From positions 445,532 to 509,531 of the forward strand of contig NZ_JOGR01000010.1 of NCBI RefSeq assembly GCF_000719515.1: a stretch of DNA of 64,000 nt, written 5' to 3'. The stretch is from Glycomyces sp. NRRL B-16210. Lineage in GTDB: Bacteria > Actinomycetota > Actinomycetes > Mycobacteriales > Micromonosporaceae. Below the pieces are notes generated by a model. That model was not told the origin of the DNA. It did no database searches and saw nothing but the letters and a program-made list of their open reading frames with translations. Below, in pieces: positions 53,260 to 61,067 of the stretch. Made by a program: the position numbers and the translations under genes. Numbering within the stretch: the first letter of the stretch is position 1; the number at the start of each line of letters is the position of its first letter.

Positions 53260-53487
53260 ATGACCGCTCAGCCCAAGGGACCGACCTCGTACTTCCCTTC
53301 GATCGAGAAGACCTACGGCCGCCCTATAGCCGACTGGCTCAGCGATCTCGAGGCAAGCGGACTCAGCGGCCACAAGGCGCTGGTGGACTGGCTGAAGACC
53401 GAGCACGGCCTGGGCCACGGCCACGCCAACGCCCTGGTCGCCTACCACCTCAACCCCGGAAAGTGGCCCGACTACTCCGGCGAGTGA
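53260..53487 (+). CDS. DUF4287 domain protein
   Basis: A 75-residue small protein. SYFPSIEKTYGRPIADWLSDL and HKALVDWLKTEHGLGHGHANALVAYHL match the DUF4287 family, small soluble proteins of unknown function widespread in actinomycetes. The start is ATG 53260, with CGGAGG seven bases upstream. It stands 52 bases after the DUF998 gene and may be co-transcribed. Confidence 0.85.
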   Translation: MTAQPKGPTSYFPSIEKTYGRPIADWLSDLEASGLSGHKALVDWLKTEHGLGHGHANALVAYHLNPGKWPDYSGE

Positions 53488-53594
53488 GCGACCGGCCCCA
53501 CGGTGCGCTCGCGGGGCCGCCGAGTTCCCGGCGGCCATTGCGGCGCTCGAAGGGGCCGTTCAGGAGTGAACGCCGCCTTCGCTTCGTTCGGCGA

Positions 53595-54965
53595 TCAGCC
53601 CGAGCTGCTGTTCTTGCGGACTTTCACGTACCGGGGGGCGTGGAGCGCCGGGCCGCGCTTGGCGCGCAGGACTTTGCCGTCCTCACCGGCCGACCAGGAG
53701 GGCAGGGTGGGCCAGCGGGCCATCAGCTCGTTGCGGAAGGCCCGGCCGCGCAGGTTGGCGAGGCCGTTGCCGACCAGCGCGGCCGTGAACAGGACGGCCG
53801 AGGCGACCATGACCGCGAGCGAGGCGGTGTTGTAGCGGGCGAAGACGTCCTCCGAACCCAGGCCCTTGCCTTGACCGACCAGGTAGGCGGACACGCTGAA
53901 GACCAGTCCGATCCCCGAGAGTGCCGCGCCGACCAGCGCCAGCGGATGCGTTCGCCGCTGGGCGTGGTGCGCGAGGAGGTCCCTTCCCGGGCGGCCCGAG
54001 CGCGTGTCGGCGAGCCGCTTTCGCAGTTCGGCCCGTTCGGCGCGGCGCTGGCGCCAGTCGATCGCGATGCCGACGACCGCGAGGATCGTGGCCAGGGGCA
54101 GCAGGACCGCGAAGATCACGAAGCCCCAGGAGAGGAGCTGTTCGATGAACGAGCCGTAGGTGACCTCGTCGCATTGGCGACCGCTGCCGGGCATGGTTCC
54201 GCAGCGCATCGTCACCGACCCCTGGAGCGCGACGAAGCCGAGGGCGAGGATCAAGGTGGCGATGTATAGGAACCGCTCGGCGAGCGTCGGGCCGCGGTGC
54301 TTCCGCTCCTTTGATGAACGGAACGCCCGCTTCCAGGCGGCGGCCTCGTCACTGGAGCTCCAGTTCGCGGCGATGAGGGCCTGGCGGCGTTCGTGGGCCG
54401 GGGTGAGCAGCTTGGGTCCGGCGAGGGCGAGCAGGGTCATGAGCGCCGCATAGCCGACGAACAGCGAGACGAGGAGCACCTCCTCGGAGCTGCCGCCGTC
54501 GAAGACCAGGATGCCGACTCCGACGATGCCGAGCATTCCGGCCAGAGCGGCGTTGCACCACCCGAAGACGGTCAACTGCGTCGCCGGTTCGGCGGTCGCC
54601 GAGGCGACCTGCTCGGGGGCGGGAACCTCGTGGCGGGAGGCACCGCGCGCGGCGGCTTTCACGAGCGCTCTGGAGGTGGTCAGCTCGCGCAGGAAGGCCA
54701 CCAAGGCGAAGGTGAACCAGGTGGCCACGGCGAACACCATCAGGCTGCCGACGCTCATCCGAGCGAGGTCGTCGATGGCGTTTTCGAGCCCGGGATCGTC
54801 GAACAGGCGCTCCTCGGCGAGGATGCCGCCGATGAGGATCACCCCGAACGCGAAGGCCAGGCCGATCAGGAAGGCGATCAGGGCGTGGACGGCGGCGCGC
54901 GCGATCTCGCCGCCGAGACCCACGGGGTACTCATGCCATCGCCAAGTCCGGCTGGAGTCGTTCAC
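53595..54965 (-). CDS. Polytopic membrane protein of unknown function
   Basis: A 456-residue protein with about eight to ten membrane helices, including ALIAFLIGLAFAFGVILIGGIL, SLMVFAVATWFTFALVAFL, TVFGWCNAALAGMLGIVGVGILVF, VLLVSLFVGYAALMTLLALAG, and three more in the second half. A charged cytoplasmic loop (WSSSDEAAAWKRAFRSSKERKHRG) and another (DWRQRRAERAELRKRLADTRSGRPGR) separate them. The C-terminus is basic (KVRKNSSSG). I do not recognise the family. GTG 54965 was chosen for AAGGAAG upstream; an ATG at 55001 is the alternative. Confidence 0.65.
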   Translation of the reverse strand: MNDSSRTWRWHEYPVGLGGEIARAAVHALIAFLIGLAFAFGVILIGGILAEERLFDDPGLENAIDDLARMSVGSLMVFAVATWFTFALVAFLRELTTSRALVKAAARGASRHEVPAPEQVASATAEPATQLTVFGWCNAALAGMLGIVGVGILVFDGGSSEEVLLVSLFVGYAALMTLLALAGPKLLTPAHERRQALIAANWSSSDEAAAWKRAFRSSKERKHRGPTLAERFLYIATLILALGFVALQGSVTMRCGTMPGSGRQCDEVTYGSFIEQLLSWGFVIFAVLLPLATILAVVGIAIDWRQRRAERAELRKRLADTRSGRPGRDLLAHHAQRRTHPLALVGAALSGIGLVFSVSAYLVGQGKGLGSEDVFARYNTASLAVMVASAVLFTAALVGNGLANLRGRAFRNELMARWPTLPSWSAGEDGKVLRAKRGPALHAPRYVKVRKNSSSG

Positions 54966-55030
54966 CGAGCGCTTCCTTTCCGGGGACAGTTTCCGCAGCA
55001 TGCTACGAAAGCCACGCCACCGAGCGGCAC

Positions 55031-55537
55031 TCAGTCGTCCGGCATCAGGTCGCTGAACCTGCCTAGGTCGCGGACAGGATATCTTGCGAGGAGTTCATCA
55101 AATACGCCTTCAAAATTGAGGTACGGATCACGCAGCATCGCTGCCAGCACGATTCCCTCGTCGCCGAGACGTTGTAGGTAGATATCATCGTCTTCGTCTC
55201 GACTGAATACCGCTTTCATCCTCGGATGATCTTCGAGCAGCTGCGCCGAACCGACCAGCATATTACGGAACACTGCACGATTCTCACGACGATTGAGGTG
55301 CTTATTCATCCGGAAACCTATGGATACGGTCCGGCTGACATCGAACAACTCGGCCAGGGGCGAAGGGTCTTCCGGAGGCCAATCCAACGCCGTCAGTATC
55401 ACCTCTCTCCTGAACGCGCGAGGAGGATGGCCGGGTTCGTGAAAGCGTTCATCACAATGGAGAAGGTCAGCGAAGTAGTCAAGCAAATCCGCAGGCTCGA
55501 TATCCGGCGTGATCTCCAAATCATATTCAAGAGCCAT
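55031..55537 (-). CDS. Probable immunity protein, SitI3-like
   Basis: A 168-residue acidic protein, starting at ATG 55537 one base after the toxin stop, with GGAGG nine bases upstream. The start MALEYDLEITPDIEPADLLDYF and the middle VSIGFRMNKHLNRRENRAVFRNML...RLGDEGIVLAAML are reminiscent of SitI3-family immunity proteins. The tight coupling to the CdiA-CT-type toxin argues for an immunity role. This is the AT-rich end of the island. Assignment to the family is moderate; a role as cognate antitoxin is an inference from position. Confidence 0.6.
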   Translation of the reverse strand: MALEYDLEITPDIEPADLLDYFADLLHCDERFHEPGHPPRAFRREVILTALDWPPEDPSPLAELFDVSRTVSIGFRMNKHLNRRENRAVFRNMLVGSAQLLEDHPRMKAVFSRDEDDDIYLQRLGDEGIVLAAMLRDPYLNFEGVFDELLARYPVRDLGRFSDLMPDD

Positions 55538-55538
55538 A

Positions 55539-56300
55539 CTAATCAACCTCCGAATCCCAGGGATAGAGCTGCTTGACTTCGCCCTTATGGATGATTTTAA
55601 TCTCCTTTAGCCCTCGAATTGGATCGCGCTCCAGACGGGATCGAATTTGTGCAACAGTCGCACCACAGTCGTCCAGATTCAGGATTATTCGATTAGCTTG
55701 TTCTTCCTTGACCTTCTTACGAATCCTAGTGCGAATGCTATTCATATTACTACCGATCGGCGCATAGCAATCCCAGAAGTTCCCCTGAATAAGGTAGTCG
55801 GGGCTCTTGCCTATTGGTTTCGGTGGTAGTTGCTTAATGTCGTATCCGTTCCGCGCCAATACGATCGCTGACTCGTTCTCGCGCACGAGGCCTCGGCTCT
55901 TGCCGCCGTCAGTGTCTGTCGGGTCACCGGTGGGGCGGCGGGTCGGGTCGGGTTCGTGGGCTGGCTTGGTCACGCTTGGGGGTGACGCGGTGGGTTGGAG
56001 GCCCTTGGTTTCGGGCCCTGCTGTTCCTCCGCCACGTGTGGCCAGTAAACCGCGCAGCGCCTCTACTTGGGCGCGAAGGGCTTCCAGGGCGTCGGCTAGC
56101 GCGTTGGCGTGGCCCACAAGCTCCTCGGCTCGGTCGCTGGCCGCTTGGGCCTCTCCTGCTTTGGTGCGCATACCGAGCGCCGCCGTCGCTCCAGCCAGGG
56201 AGTCTAGGGTCTCCTTGGAGGCGCTGATACCTCCCGCGAGTTCGCGGGCGCGTTCGGCGTTGCCGCCGACGGCGCTCGACGCTTCATCGATGCTCGCCAC
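55539..56300 (-). CDS. Polymorphic toxin with C-terminal CdiA-type nuclease domain
   Basis: A 253-residue toxin. Residues 1-80 are an Ala/Glu-rich helical domain (ASSAVGGNAERARELAGGIS) resembling the N-termini of small actinobacterial WXG-like effectors such as DUF6244 proteins. A Pro/Thr-rich linker follows (about 85-130). The C-terminal domain (about 137-253) reads RENESAIVLARNGYDIKQL, GKSPDYLIQGNFWDCYAP and NRIILNLDDCGATV, matching the CdiA C-terminal tRNA nuclease (CdiA_C) fold. The start is GTG 56300 with GAGGAG upstream. The C-terminal part is clearly AT-richer than the rest of the window, as if the toxin end was swapped in by transfer. Confidence 0.75.
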   Translation of the reverse strand: MASIDEASSAVGGNAERARELAGGISASKETLDSLAGATAALGMRTKAGEAQAASDRAEELVGHANALADALEALRAQVEALRGLLATRGGGTAGPETKGLQPTASPPSVTKPAHEPDPTRRPTGDPTDTDGGKSRGLVRENESAIVLARNGYDIKQLPPKPIGKSPDYLIQGNFWDCYAPIGSNMNSIRTRIRKKVKEEQANRIILNLDDCGATVAQIRSRLERDPIRGLKEIKIIHKGEVKQLYPWDSEVD

Positions 56301-56420
56301 AAGGGCTCTCCTCGATCGGGGTGATCAATCTTGGTGACTATACGACTACGCGACCAGTCATCGCGAGCCGGAGCGAAATCGCGAAGGACATCCGCGCTGG
56401 AACTGGAGAGGGTATCGCAG

Positions 56421-56666
56421 ATGAGCCTGCCTGATGAGGATTTGCGAGTGGTGGAGGCGCGGCCGGAGGCGATGAGCGACCTCTGGGAGAAGGAGGAACA
56501 ACTCGATTCATACGGGCTGGCCGCCTACGCCAAGGAAATCGGCCTAGCGCCCCCTGAAGGCTTCTGGTCGGTCGAAATTGTCGTGGCGTTCCCCGAGAAC
56601 GGTCCAGAGGACGGCGTCCTGGCCTGGCTCGGGCCGGATACCAGCGGCCAAGGCGACGACCAATAG
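56421..56666 (+). CDS. Small acidic protein of unknown function
   Basis: An 81-residue acidic protein (many Glu and Asp, ending DTSGQGDDQ) that I do not recognise. The sequence WSVEIVVAFPENGPEDGVLAWLGPD suggests a small beta-sheet. ATG 56421 is preceded by GAGAGGG at eight bases; a longer frame starting at 56331 would overlap the toxin upstream region. It is divergent from the toxin gene. Confidence 0.5.
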   Translation: MSLPDEDLRVVEARPEAMSDLWEKEEQLDSYGLAAYAKEIGLAPPEGFWSVEIVVAFPENGPEDGVLAWLGPDTSGQGDDQ

Positions 56667-56782
56667 GCCTCGGAAATATCGACTATCCCGCCGAGGCGAT
56701 CACCACTGCCGAGCCTCGGTGTGCGAGACGGCGAACGGCCCCCGGTGACGCGGGGGCCGTTGTGGTTCGTCCTGCCGGTCGC

Positions 56783-57016
56783 TCAGCGCTTCAGGTCGCC
56801 CAGGATGGCGGTCCAGTCGGCGGCCGAGGCGTCGAGGATCGGCGAAGCCTCCCCGAGCTTCGTGTCCCGCACCTGCACCACGCCCGCGAGGGCGCGGGCC
56901 TCAACACACTGGCCCCCTTGGCCGTTGCTGCGCGAGGACTTCTTCCACCGCGCCTCCAGGCACTGACCGCCCTGGTTGCCGCTGCGCGAGGACTTCTTCC
57001 AGTTTTCCGTCAGCAT
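56783..57016 (-). CDS. DUF397 protein with internal duplication
   Basis: A 77-residue DUF397 protein. The usual N-terminal motif WKKSSRSGNQGGQCLEAR (residues 6-23) is repeated at once as WKKSSRSNGQGGQCVEAR (24-41), 15 of 18 identical, before the normal VQVRDTKLGEASPIL region and the terminal WTAILGDLKR. DUF397 proteins partner Scr1-type HTH regulators, and such a regulator lies 13 bases upstream on the same strand. Duplicated motifs of this kind are unusual in the family. The start is ATG 57016. Confidence 0.85.
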   Translation of the reverse strand: MLTENWKKSSRSGNQGGQCLEARWKKSSRSNGQGGQCVEARALAGVVQVRDTKLGEASPILDASAADWTAILGDLKR

Positions 57017-57029
57017 CGCTCGTCTCCAC

Positions 57030-57830
57030 TCATGTCAGCCGCTCGGCCATCGCGAGCGTGTCCGAGAATACGTCACGCACCCGGTCTGTCTCCTTCTTGG
57101 TCGCCTCATAATGCGCGCCGAACGGACCTTCGTGATAGCCCACATCACGCTCGTCATTACCATCGAAGCTCAGAATCGTGTAGGGACCTTCCATCGACGG
57201 GTGGAAGAGCTGTGCCGGGAGTATGTAGATTTCGATGTTGGGCCGCTCGTTGTCCGCTCTGAGCTGCCCCATCTGCTCCTCGTAGAACGCTTCGCGCTTC
57301 ATGATGTCGAGCGAGTACTGCGTCTGGATGACCCGGATCCTCGGAGCCCTCTCACTTTCGACAACCGCCTCACGGCGGCTCGCCCGAAGATCGAGCGAGT
57401 CGTCAATCTGGTTCAGCGTCAACTGGCCACCGACCTCCATTACGGCGCGGCCGTAGGCGCGGGTCTGCAAGACCCCGGTGATGTACGCGTCTTCGAAGAT
57501 GTCGATAGTGGCCGCCAGCGGCTCAAGCTGCTTCAACCGCTCGAACCACCTGGGGCCGCTGTCACGCCAAGTATTCGGCGATCCCTGCCTGATCTGCTTG
57601 GCCTTCATCTCGGCCTCGGCTATGACGTAATCCGGCGCGCCGTACTTGCCTAGGAGCCAGCCGACTGTCATCGGCTCCATGTATTGCAGCTTCGCCGTCT
57701 CGTAGGAGCCGATGATGTCCTTTGTGGTCCCGAACTCGTAAGCGACGGCTTCCCGACTCGTATAGCCGGCGCGGATGCGCCAGCGCGTGAGGAGGTCGCC
57801 GAGGTCTCGTTGCAAGAATCCTGCACTCAT
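57030..57830 (-). CDS. Scr1-type XRE-family DNA-binding protein
   Basis: A 266-residue helix-turn-helix protein of the Scr1/DUF5753 class common in actinomycetes. The N-terminal HTH is LGDLLTRWRIRAGYTSREAVAYEFGTTKDIIGSYETAK (about 9-46). The long DUF5753 domain shows PRWFERLKQLEPLAATIDIFEDAYITGVLQTRAYGRAV, VIQTQYSLDIMKREAFYEEQM and VGYHEGPFGAHYEATKKETDRVRDVF. It forms an operon with the DUF397 gene. The start is ambiguous: ATG 57830 or GTG 57854. TTGACA at 57870-57865 is a good -35 and would place the RNA start very near the first codons, so a leaderless message is possible. Confidence 0.85.
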   Translation of the reverse strand: MSAGFLQRDLGDLLTRWRIRAGYTSREAVAYEFGTTKDIIGSYETAKLQYMEPMTVGWLLGKYGAPDYVIAEAEMKAKQIRQGSPNTWRDSGPRWFERLKQLEPLAATIDIFEDAYITGVLQTRAYGRAVMEVGGQLTLNQIDDSLDLRASRREAVVESERAPRIRVIQTQYSLDIMKREAFYEEQMGQLRADNERPNIEIYILPAQLFHPSMEGPYTILSFDGNDERDVGYHEGPFGAHYEATKKETDRVRDVFSDTLAMAERLT

Positions 57831-57864
57831 CCCGCAATGATCGCAAATCATCACGCTTAGTTGT

Positions 57865-57870
57865 CAACCC
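57865..57870 (-). promoter_or_regulatory. -35 element TTGACA of the Scr1/DUF397 operon
   Basis: On the minus strand TTGACA (57870-57865) lies 35-40 bases before the ATG at 57830. The -10 is weak (GCGATC region). The short distance suggests a leaderless or very short leader transcript. Confidence 0.4.
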
Positions 57871-58122
57871 CTACCCCCGTGTGATTCAGGTGTTCTGTGT
57901 GTCAAGCGGACACCCTAATGGAATATCCACTTGGAATCCCGCGCGGAAATTCCACCCTGGATCTCCACGCGACTTCGCCACTCGACATCGCCACTCGGCA
58001 TGTCCGCCAGGGTATTTCAGCGTGGTTTGAGTCGCTGACCTGCGCCTATGGTGGGTTTCACTGAAGCGGAGCCCCGCGACTCGATGTCGCGGGCGCGTCC
58101 TACCGAAGCGAGGAGTCTTCAG

Positions 58123-58458
58123 ATGTCCCCAGCAGCAAGCCGCCAGCAGGTGGCCCCGGTCGAGACCGAGCGCGGCATGTTCAGCGACGGCATCGACCGC
58201 TTCTCGGTCTGCGCCTCCCCCGCCTCGTCCGTGCCCGGCTCGTTCCGCGTCTACCTCGGACAGCGCGGGGGCGAACTCGTCCTGGTGGTCTCCGGGATCA
58301 GTTCCCAAGACCTGAAGGCCACCTGGGGCGACAAGTGGCGCGAGCTCTCACCACAGTGGAAGGAATGGATGCAGCTCACCGCGTTCACCGTCTTCTACAA
58401 CGGCGGCGCGGATCTGCCGAAAGAGCCCGTCGGCCGCGCCAAGTTCTGCGAGGGCTGA
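58123..58458 (+). CDS. Small protein of unknown function
   Basis: A 111-residue protein that I do not recognise. The start ATG 58123 is preceded by GAGGAG. The N-terminal 20 residues look disordered; the rest has beta-like segments (GSFRVYLGQRGGELVLVVSGIS) and an aromatic-rich helical part (TWGDKWRELSPQWKEWMQLTAF). A 292-base gap upstream of the gene holds no other recognisable site. It lies close to the next small gene and may form a short operon with it. Confidence 0.5.
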   Translation: MSPAASRQQVAPVETERGMFSDGIDRFSVCASPASSVPGSFRVYLGQRGGELVLVVSGISSQDLKATWGDKWRELSPQWKEWMQLTAFTVFYNGGADLPKEPVGRAKFCEG

Positions 58459-58523
58459 GCGCGCCCGCACCGGGAGCATCCGATTCGCCCGCGACCATCC
58501 GACCCGACCCGAGACAGGCGAGC

Positions 58524-58790
58524 ATGACCAACCAGGAACGCACCAGCGCCGCCCGCAAGTTCCGCATCGGCGAGCGCGACTACACCGTCGAGCGGTTCCA
58601 GAACCAGTTGAACGGCCCGCACTTGCGCGTCACCACCTCCGACATCTCAGGGGCGGTGATGACCCGCGGGATCGAACCGGGCTCACTGCCGTTCTGGGTG
58701 GGCGGCTACGCGATCGACGAGCCCTCGCTGCGCGTCGCGATCGCCTCCCAGGTCGCCGAGCTGTGCGACCCGAAGCCGCGGAGCGCATGA
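58524..58790 (+). CDS. Small protein of unknown function
   Basis: An 88-residue protein that I do not recognise. It has a basic N-terminus (SAARKFRIGERDYTVERFQNQ) and the segment LPFWVGGYAIDEPSLRVAIASQVAELC. The start is ATG 58524, with GAGACAGGCGAGC upstream. It follows the previous small gene by 65 bases on the same strand and is directly followed by the array of hairpins. Confidence 0.5.
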   Translation: MTNQERTSAARKFRIGERDYTVERFQNQLNGPHLRVTTSDISGAVMTRGIEPGSLPFWVGGYAIDEPSLRVAIASQVAELCDPKPRSA

Positions 58791-59087
58791 GACTCGGGCG
58801 GGGCGCTCCTCCCCCGGCGGGCGCCCCGCCCGACCGGCGTCCTCGGCGTGTCGGGTGGAACACGCCGAGGACCCTTCCGCCGAGCGTCCATGAAGGGTGA
58901 TGACCGGACGCTCGGCGAAGCTCCGCGAGACCCCCAGGCCTCGCGGGGCCGAGGCCGCGGCCCGCGGTGACGAGCGGGCCGCGGCCTCATCCCGTTCCAA
59001 GCCCCGTCTCGCACCCGGCGCTCCCGCCGCCCGGTCATGTTGATCATGAGACACCAGGGACTATGCCGAGACCTCCTCGTGATGTTC
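58791..59087. repeat. Array of four consecutive perfect hairpins
   Basis: Four GC-rich perfect stems follow each other: 58795-58806/58821-58832 (12 bp), 58839-58851/58860-58872 (13 bp), 58879-58889/58906-58916 (11 bp) and 58951-58965/58974-58988 (15 bp). No protein-coding gene fills the 331-bp gap up to 59122. The first is a likely terminator for the small gene; the others have no obvious gene to end. The remaining bases up to 59087 show no other structure. Confidence 0.65.
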
Positions 59088-59106
59088 TAAGGTAAGGCTT
59101 ACCTAA
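59088..59106. promoter_or_regulatory. Perfect 19/19 iron box
   Basis: TAAGGTAAGGCTTACCTAA matches every position of the IdeR/DmdR consensus TWAGGTWAGSCTWACCTWA, 15 bases upstream of the GTG start. It should be bound tightly by iron-loaded DtxR-family repressor and control the whole five-gene operon. Confidence 0.93.
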
Positions 59107-59121
59107 AAGAGGAGGCCCATC

Positions 59122-60183
59122 GTGTCCGACCGTATTCCCTTGCGCCGCAAGGCGACAGCGTTGATCGCCAGTACGGCCGGGCTGCTGCTCGCGGCGTCCT
59201 GCGGCACCACCGACCCCGTCGCCGGTCCGGACCCCGCCGAGCGGGAGTCCCAGCTCGACGAGCAGTGCCAAGGCGCGGTGATCCCCGAACTGCCCGAGCT
59301 CGAACCCGTCAGCGAGGGCTCGGGCACCGCGACGGTGGCCACCGAGTTCGGCGACGTCGAAGTGCCCGTCGCGCCCCAGGCGGCCCTCGGCATGTACACC
59401 ACCGACATCGACATCCTCATCTGGCTGCGCTACCCGCTCGCCTCCAGCCAGCCCATCCGCGGCGACGCCGGCTACCAGACCTTCCCCTGCTTCTTCCCCC
59501 AGGACGCGCTGGCCGAGGTCTCGACCTTCGCGAACTACCCCGAGTACGACTACGAGTCCCTGCTCATGGCCGAGCCCGACTTCATCCTCAACGGCCTGGG
59601 CTACGACCCCGACGTGGTCGAGCGCCTGCCCGACATCGCCCCGACCTACAGCGTCAACGCCTACGACGGGCAGCCGTGGCTCACCCACTTCGAGCAGACC
59701 GCCGAGGCCCTGGGCCGCACCCAGTACTTCCAGGAGTGGAAGGCGATCTACGACGCCCGCGTGGCCGAGATCAGCGCCCAGATCGCCGACCCGGCCTCGA
59801 TCACCGTGGCCCCGGTCGGCTACTGGGAGGACCAGTTCCAGACCGGCTGCTACTCCGGCGTCGAATGCCAGGTCTTCGAAGACCTCGGCCTGACCATCGC
59901 GCCGACCTCGCTGAAGAACGACCGCGAGGGCGAGGCCCTCAGCGGCGAGCAGATCGGGACGCTGAGCGACCTGGACTACGCGTTCATGATCCGCGGCCTC
60001 GGCGCCGACGAGGAGGCCCAGTTCCAGCAGCTCCTCGCCGAGGCCGCCGAGAACCCGCTGTGGGCCCAGCTCGACTTCGTCGAGCAGGACGGCATCGTCG
60101 GCTACGAGATGGAGATGACCTTCGGCTCGCCCAGCGGCCAGCTCGCCTTCCTCGAAGTCGTCGCAGAGGCCCTCATCGGATGA
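59122..60183 (+). CDS. Iron-siderophore ABC transporter substrate-binding lipoprotein
   Basis: A 353-residue lipoprotein, with lipobox at C27 (LLAASC). It is a class III siderophore-binding fold with several features unlike the pair at 6.6-8.8 kb: two cysteines in FPCFFPQDA, another pair in GCYSGVEC, and the longer N-terminal acidic region. The start is GTG 59122 with AGAGGAGG eight bases upstream. It stands directly behind a perfect iron box and heads the operon; its stop overlaps the next gene by four bases. Ligand unknown. Confidence 0.9.
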   Translation: MSDRIPLRRKATALIASTAGLLLAASCGTTDPVAGPDPAERESQLDEQCQGAVIPELPELEPVSEGSGTATVATEFGDVEVPVAPQAALGMYTTDIDILIWLRYPLASSQPIRGDAGYQTFPCFFPQDALAEVSTFANYPEYDYESLLMAEPDFILNGLGYDPDVVERLPDIAPTYSVNAYDGQPWLTHFEQTAEALGRTQYFQEWKAIYDARVAEISAQIADPASITVAPVGYWEDQFQTGCYSGVECQVFEDLGLTIAPTSLKNDREGEALSGEQIGTLSDLDYAFMIRGLGADEEAQFQQLLAEAAENPLWAQLDFVEQDGIVGYEMEMTFGSPSGQLAFLEVVAEALIG

Positions 60184-61067
60184 GCGGGCACCCCATGCGC
60201 ATCATGCACGCCGAGGTCGCCCAGATCGTCGACCTCTCCCCCGCCCTGCGCCGCATCGTCTTCGGCGGCCCCGCGCTGGTCGGCTACCCGACCACCGGCG
60301 TCGGCGACGAGTACGTGCGCGTGCTCTTCCCGCTGCCGGGCGAGGACCGCCCGCCGCTGCCCGAGGTGGCCGGGGACGATCTCGACTACTCGACGGTGAC
60401 CGGCGACCGGATGCGCACCTACACGATCCGCGACGTCGACGCCGAGCGCGGCCTGGTCACCATCGACTTCGTCGTCCACGACGGCGGCCTCGCCGCCGCC
60501 TGGGCCCTCGAAGCGACGATCGGCGACGTCGTGGGCCTCAACACGCCCAAGCCGCTGTACGACCCGCCCGAAGGCCTGGAGTGGCAGGTGCTGGTGGCCG
60601 ACAACGCGGGGCTGCCCGCCGCGCTGCGCCTGGTCGAGCTGACGCCCGAGCACGTGCGCACCCGGCTCGTGCTCGAAGTCGCCGCAGAGGACCACAAGGT
60701 GCCCGTCCCCGAGCACCCGCTCGTGGAGACCACCTGGGTCATCGGCGGCAACGGGCACGGCCCGAGCCACCTCGATGAAGTCGTGCGCGGCCTGCCCAGG
60801 CCCGAGGGCACCGGTTACGTGTGGGTCGCCGGGGAGACCAAGACCCTCCGCGGCGCCCGCAAGCACCTGCGCCGCGAACTCGGCCTGCCCGCGAGCGCCT
60901 ACAAGGCCCTCGGCTACTGGACCGCCGACGCCGAGAAATGGCGCGAGCGCTTCGCGGCGCTCGACGAGACCACCCGCGCCGAACTCGACGCCATGTGGGC
61001 CTCCGACCGCGACCCCGAGGTCATCGCCGACGAATACGAAGACCGGCTCGACTCCCTGGGACTATGA
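60180..61067 (+). CDS. Siderophore-interacting protein (ferric-siderophore reductase)
   Basis: A 295-residue SIP/ViuB-family flavoprotein. The FAD-binding part reads LRRIVFGGPALVGYPTTGVGDEYVRVLFP and RMRTYTIRDVDAERGLVTIDFVVHD with GLAAAWALEATIGDVVGLNTPK. The C-terminal SIP domain has VLVADNAGLPAALRLVEL and TGYVWVAGETKTLRGARKHLRRELGLPASAYKALGYW. It reduces imported ferric siderophores with NAD(P)H so that iron is released in the cytoplasm. The start ATG 60180 overlaps the binding-protein stop (ATGA). The left-hand siderophore locus has no counterpart of this enzyme. Confidence 0.92.
   Translation: MSGHPMRIMHAEVAQIVDLSPALRRIVFGGPALVGYPTTGVGDEYVRVLFPLPGEDRPPLPEVAGDDLDYSTVTGDRMRTYTIRDVDAERGLVTIDFVVHDGGLAAAWALEATIGDVVGLNTPKPLYDPPEGLEWQVLVADNAGLPAALRLVELTPEHVRTRLVLEVAAEDHKVPVPEHPLVETTWVIGGNGHGPSHLDEVVRGLPRPEGTGYVWVAGETKTLRGARKHLRRELGLPASAYKALGYWTADAEKWRERFAALDETTRAELDAMWASDRDPEVIADEYEDRLDSLGL

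Noticed and set aside
57886..58308. Minus-strand frame of 140 codons upstream of the small unknown gene
   Set aside because: It has no ribosome binding site, overlaps the 58123 gene, and its text is atypical of proteins (GRGGGGADREA and similar).
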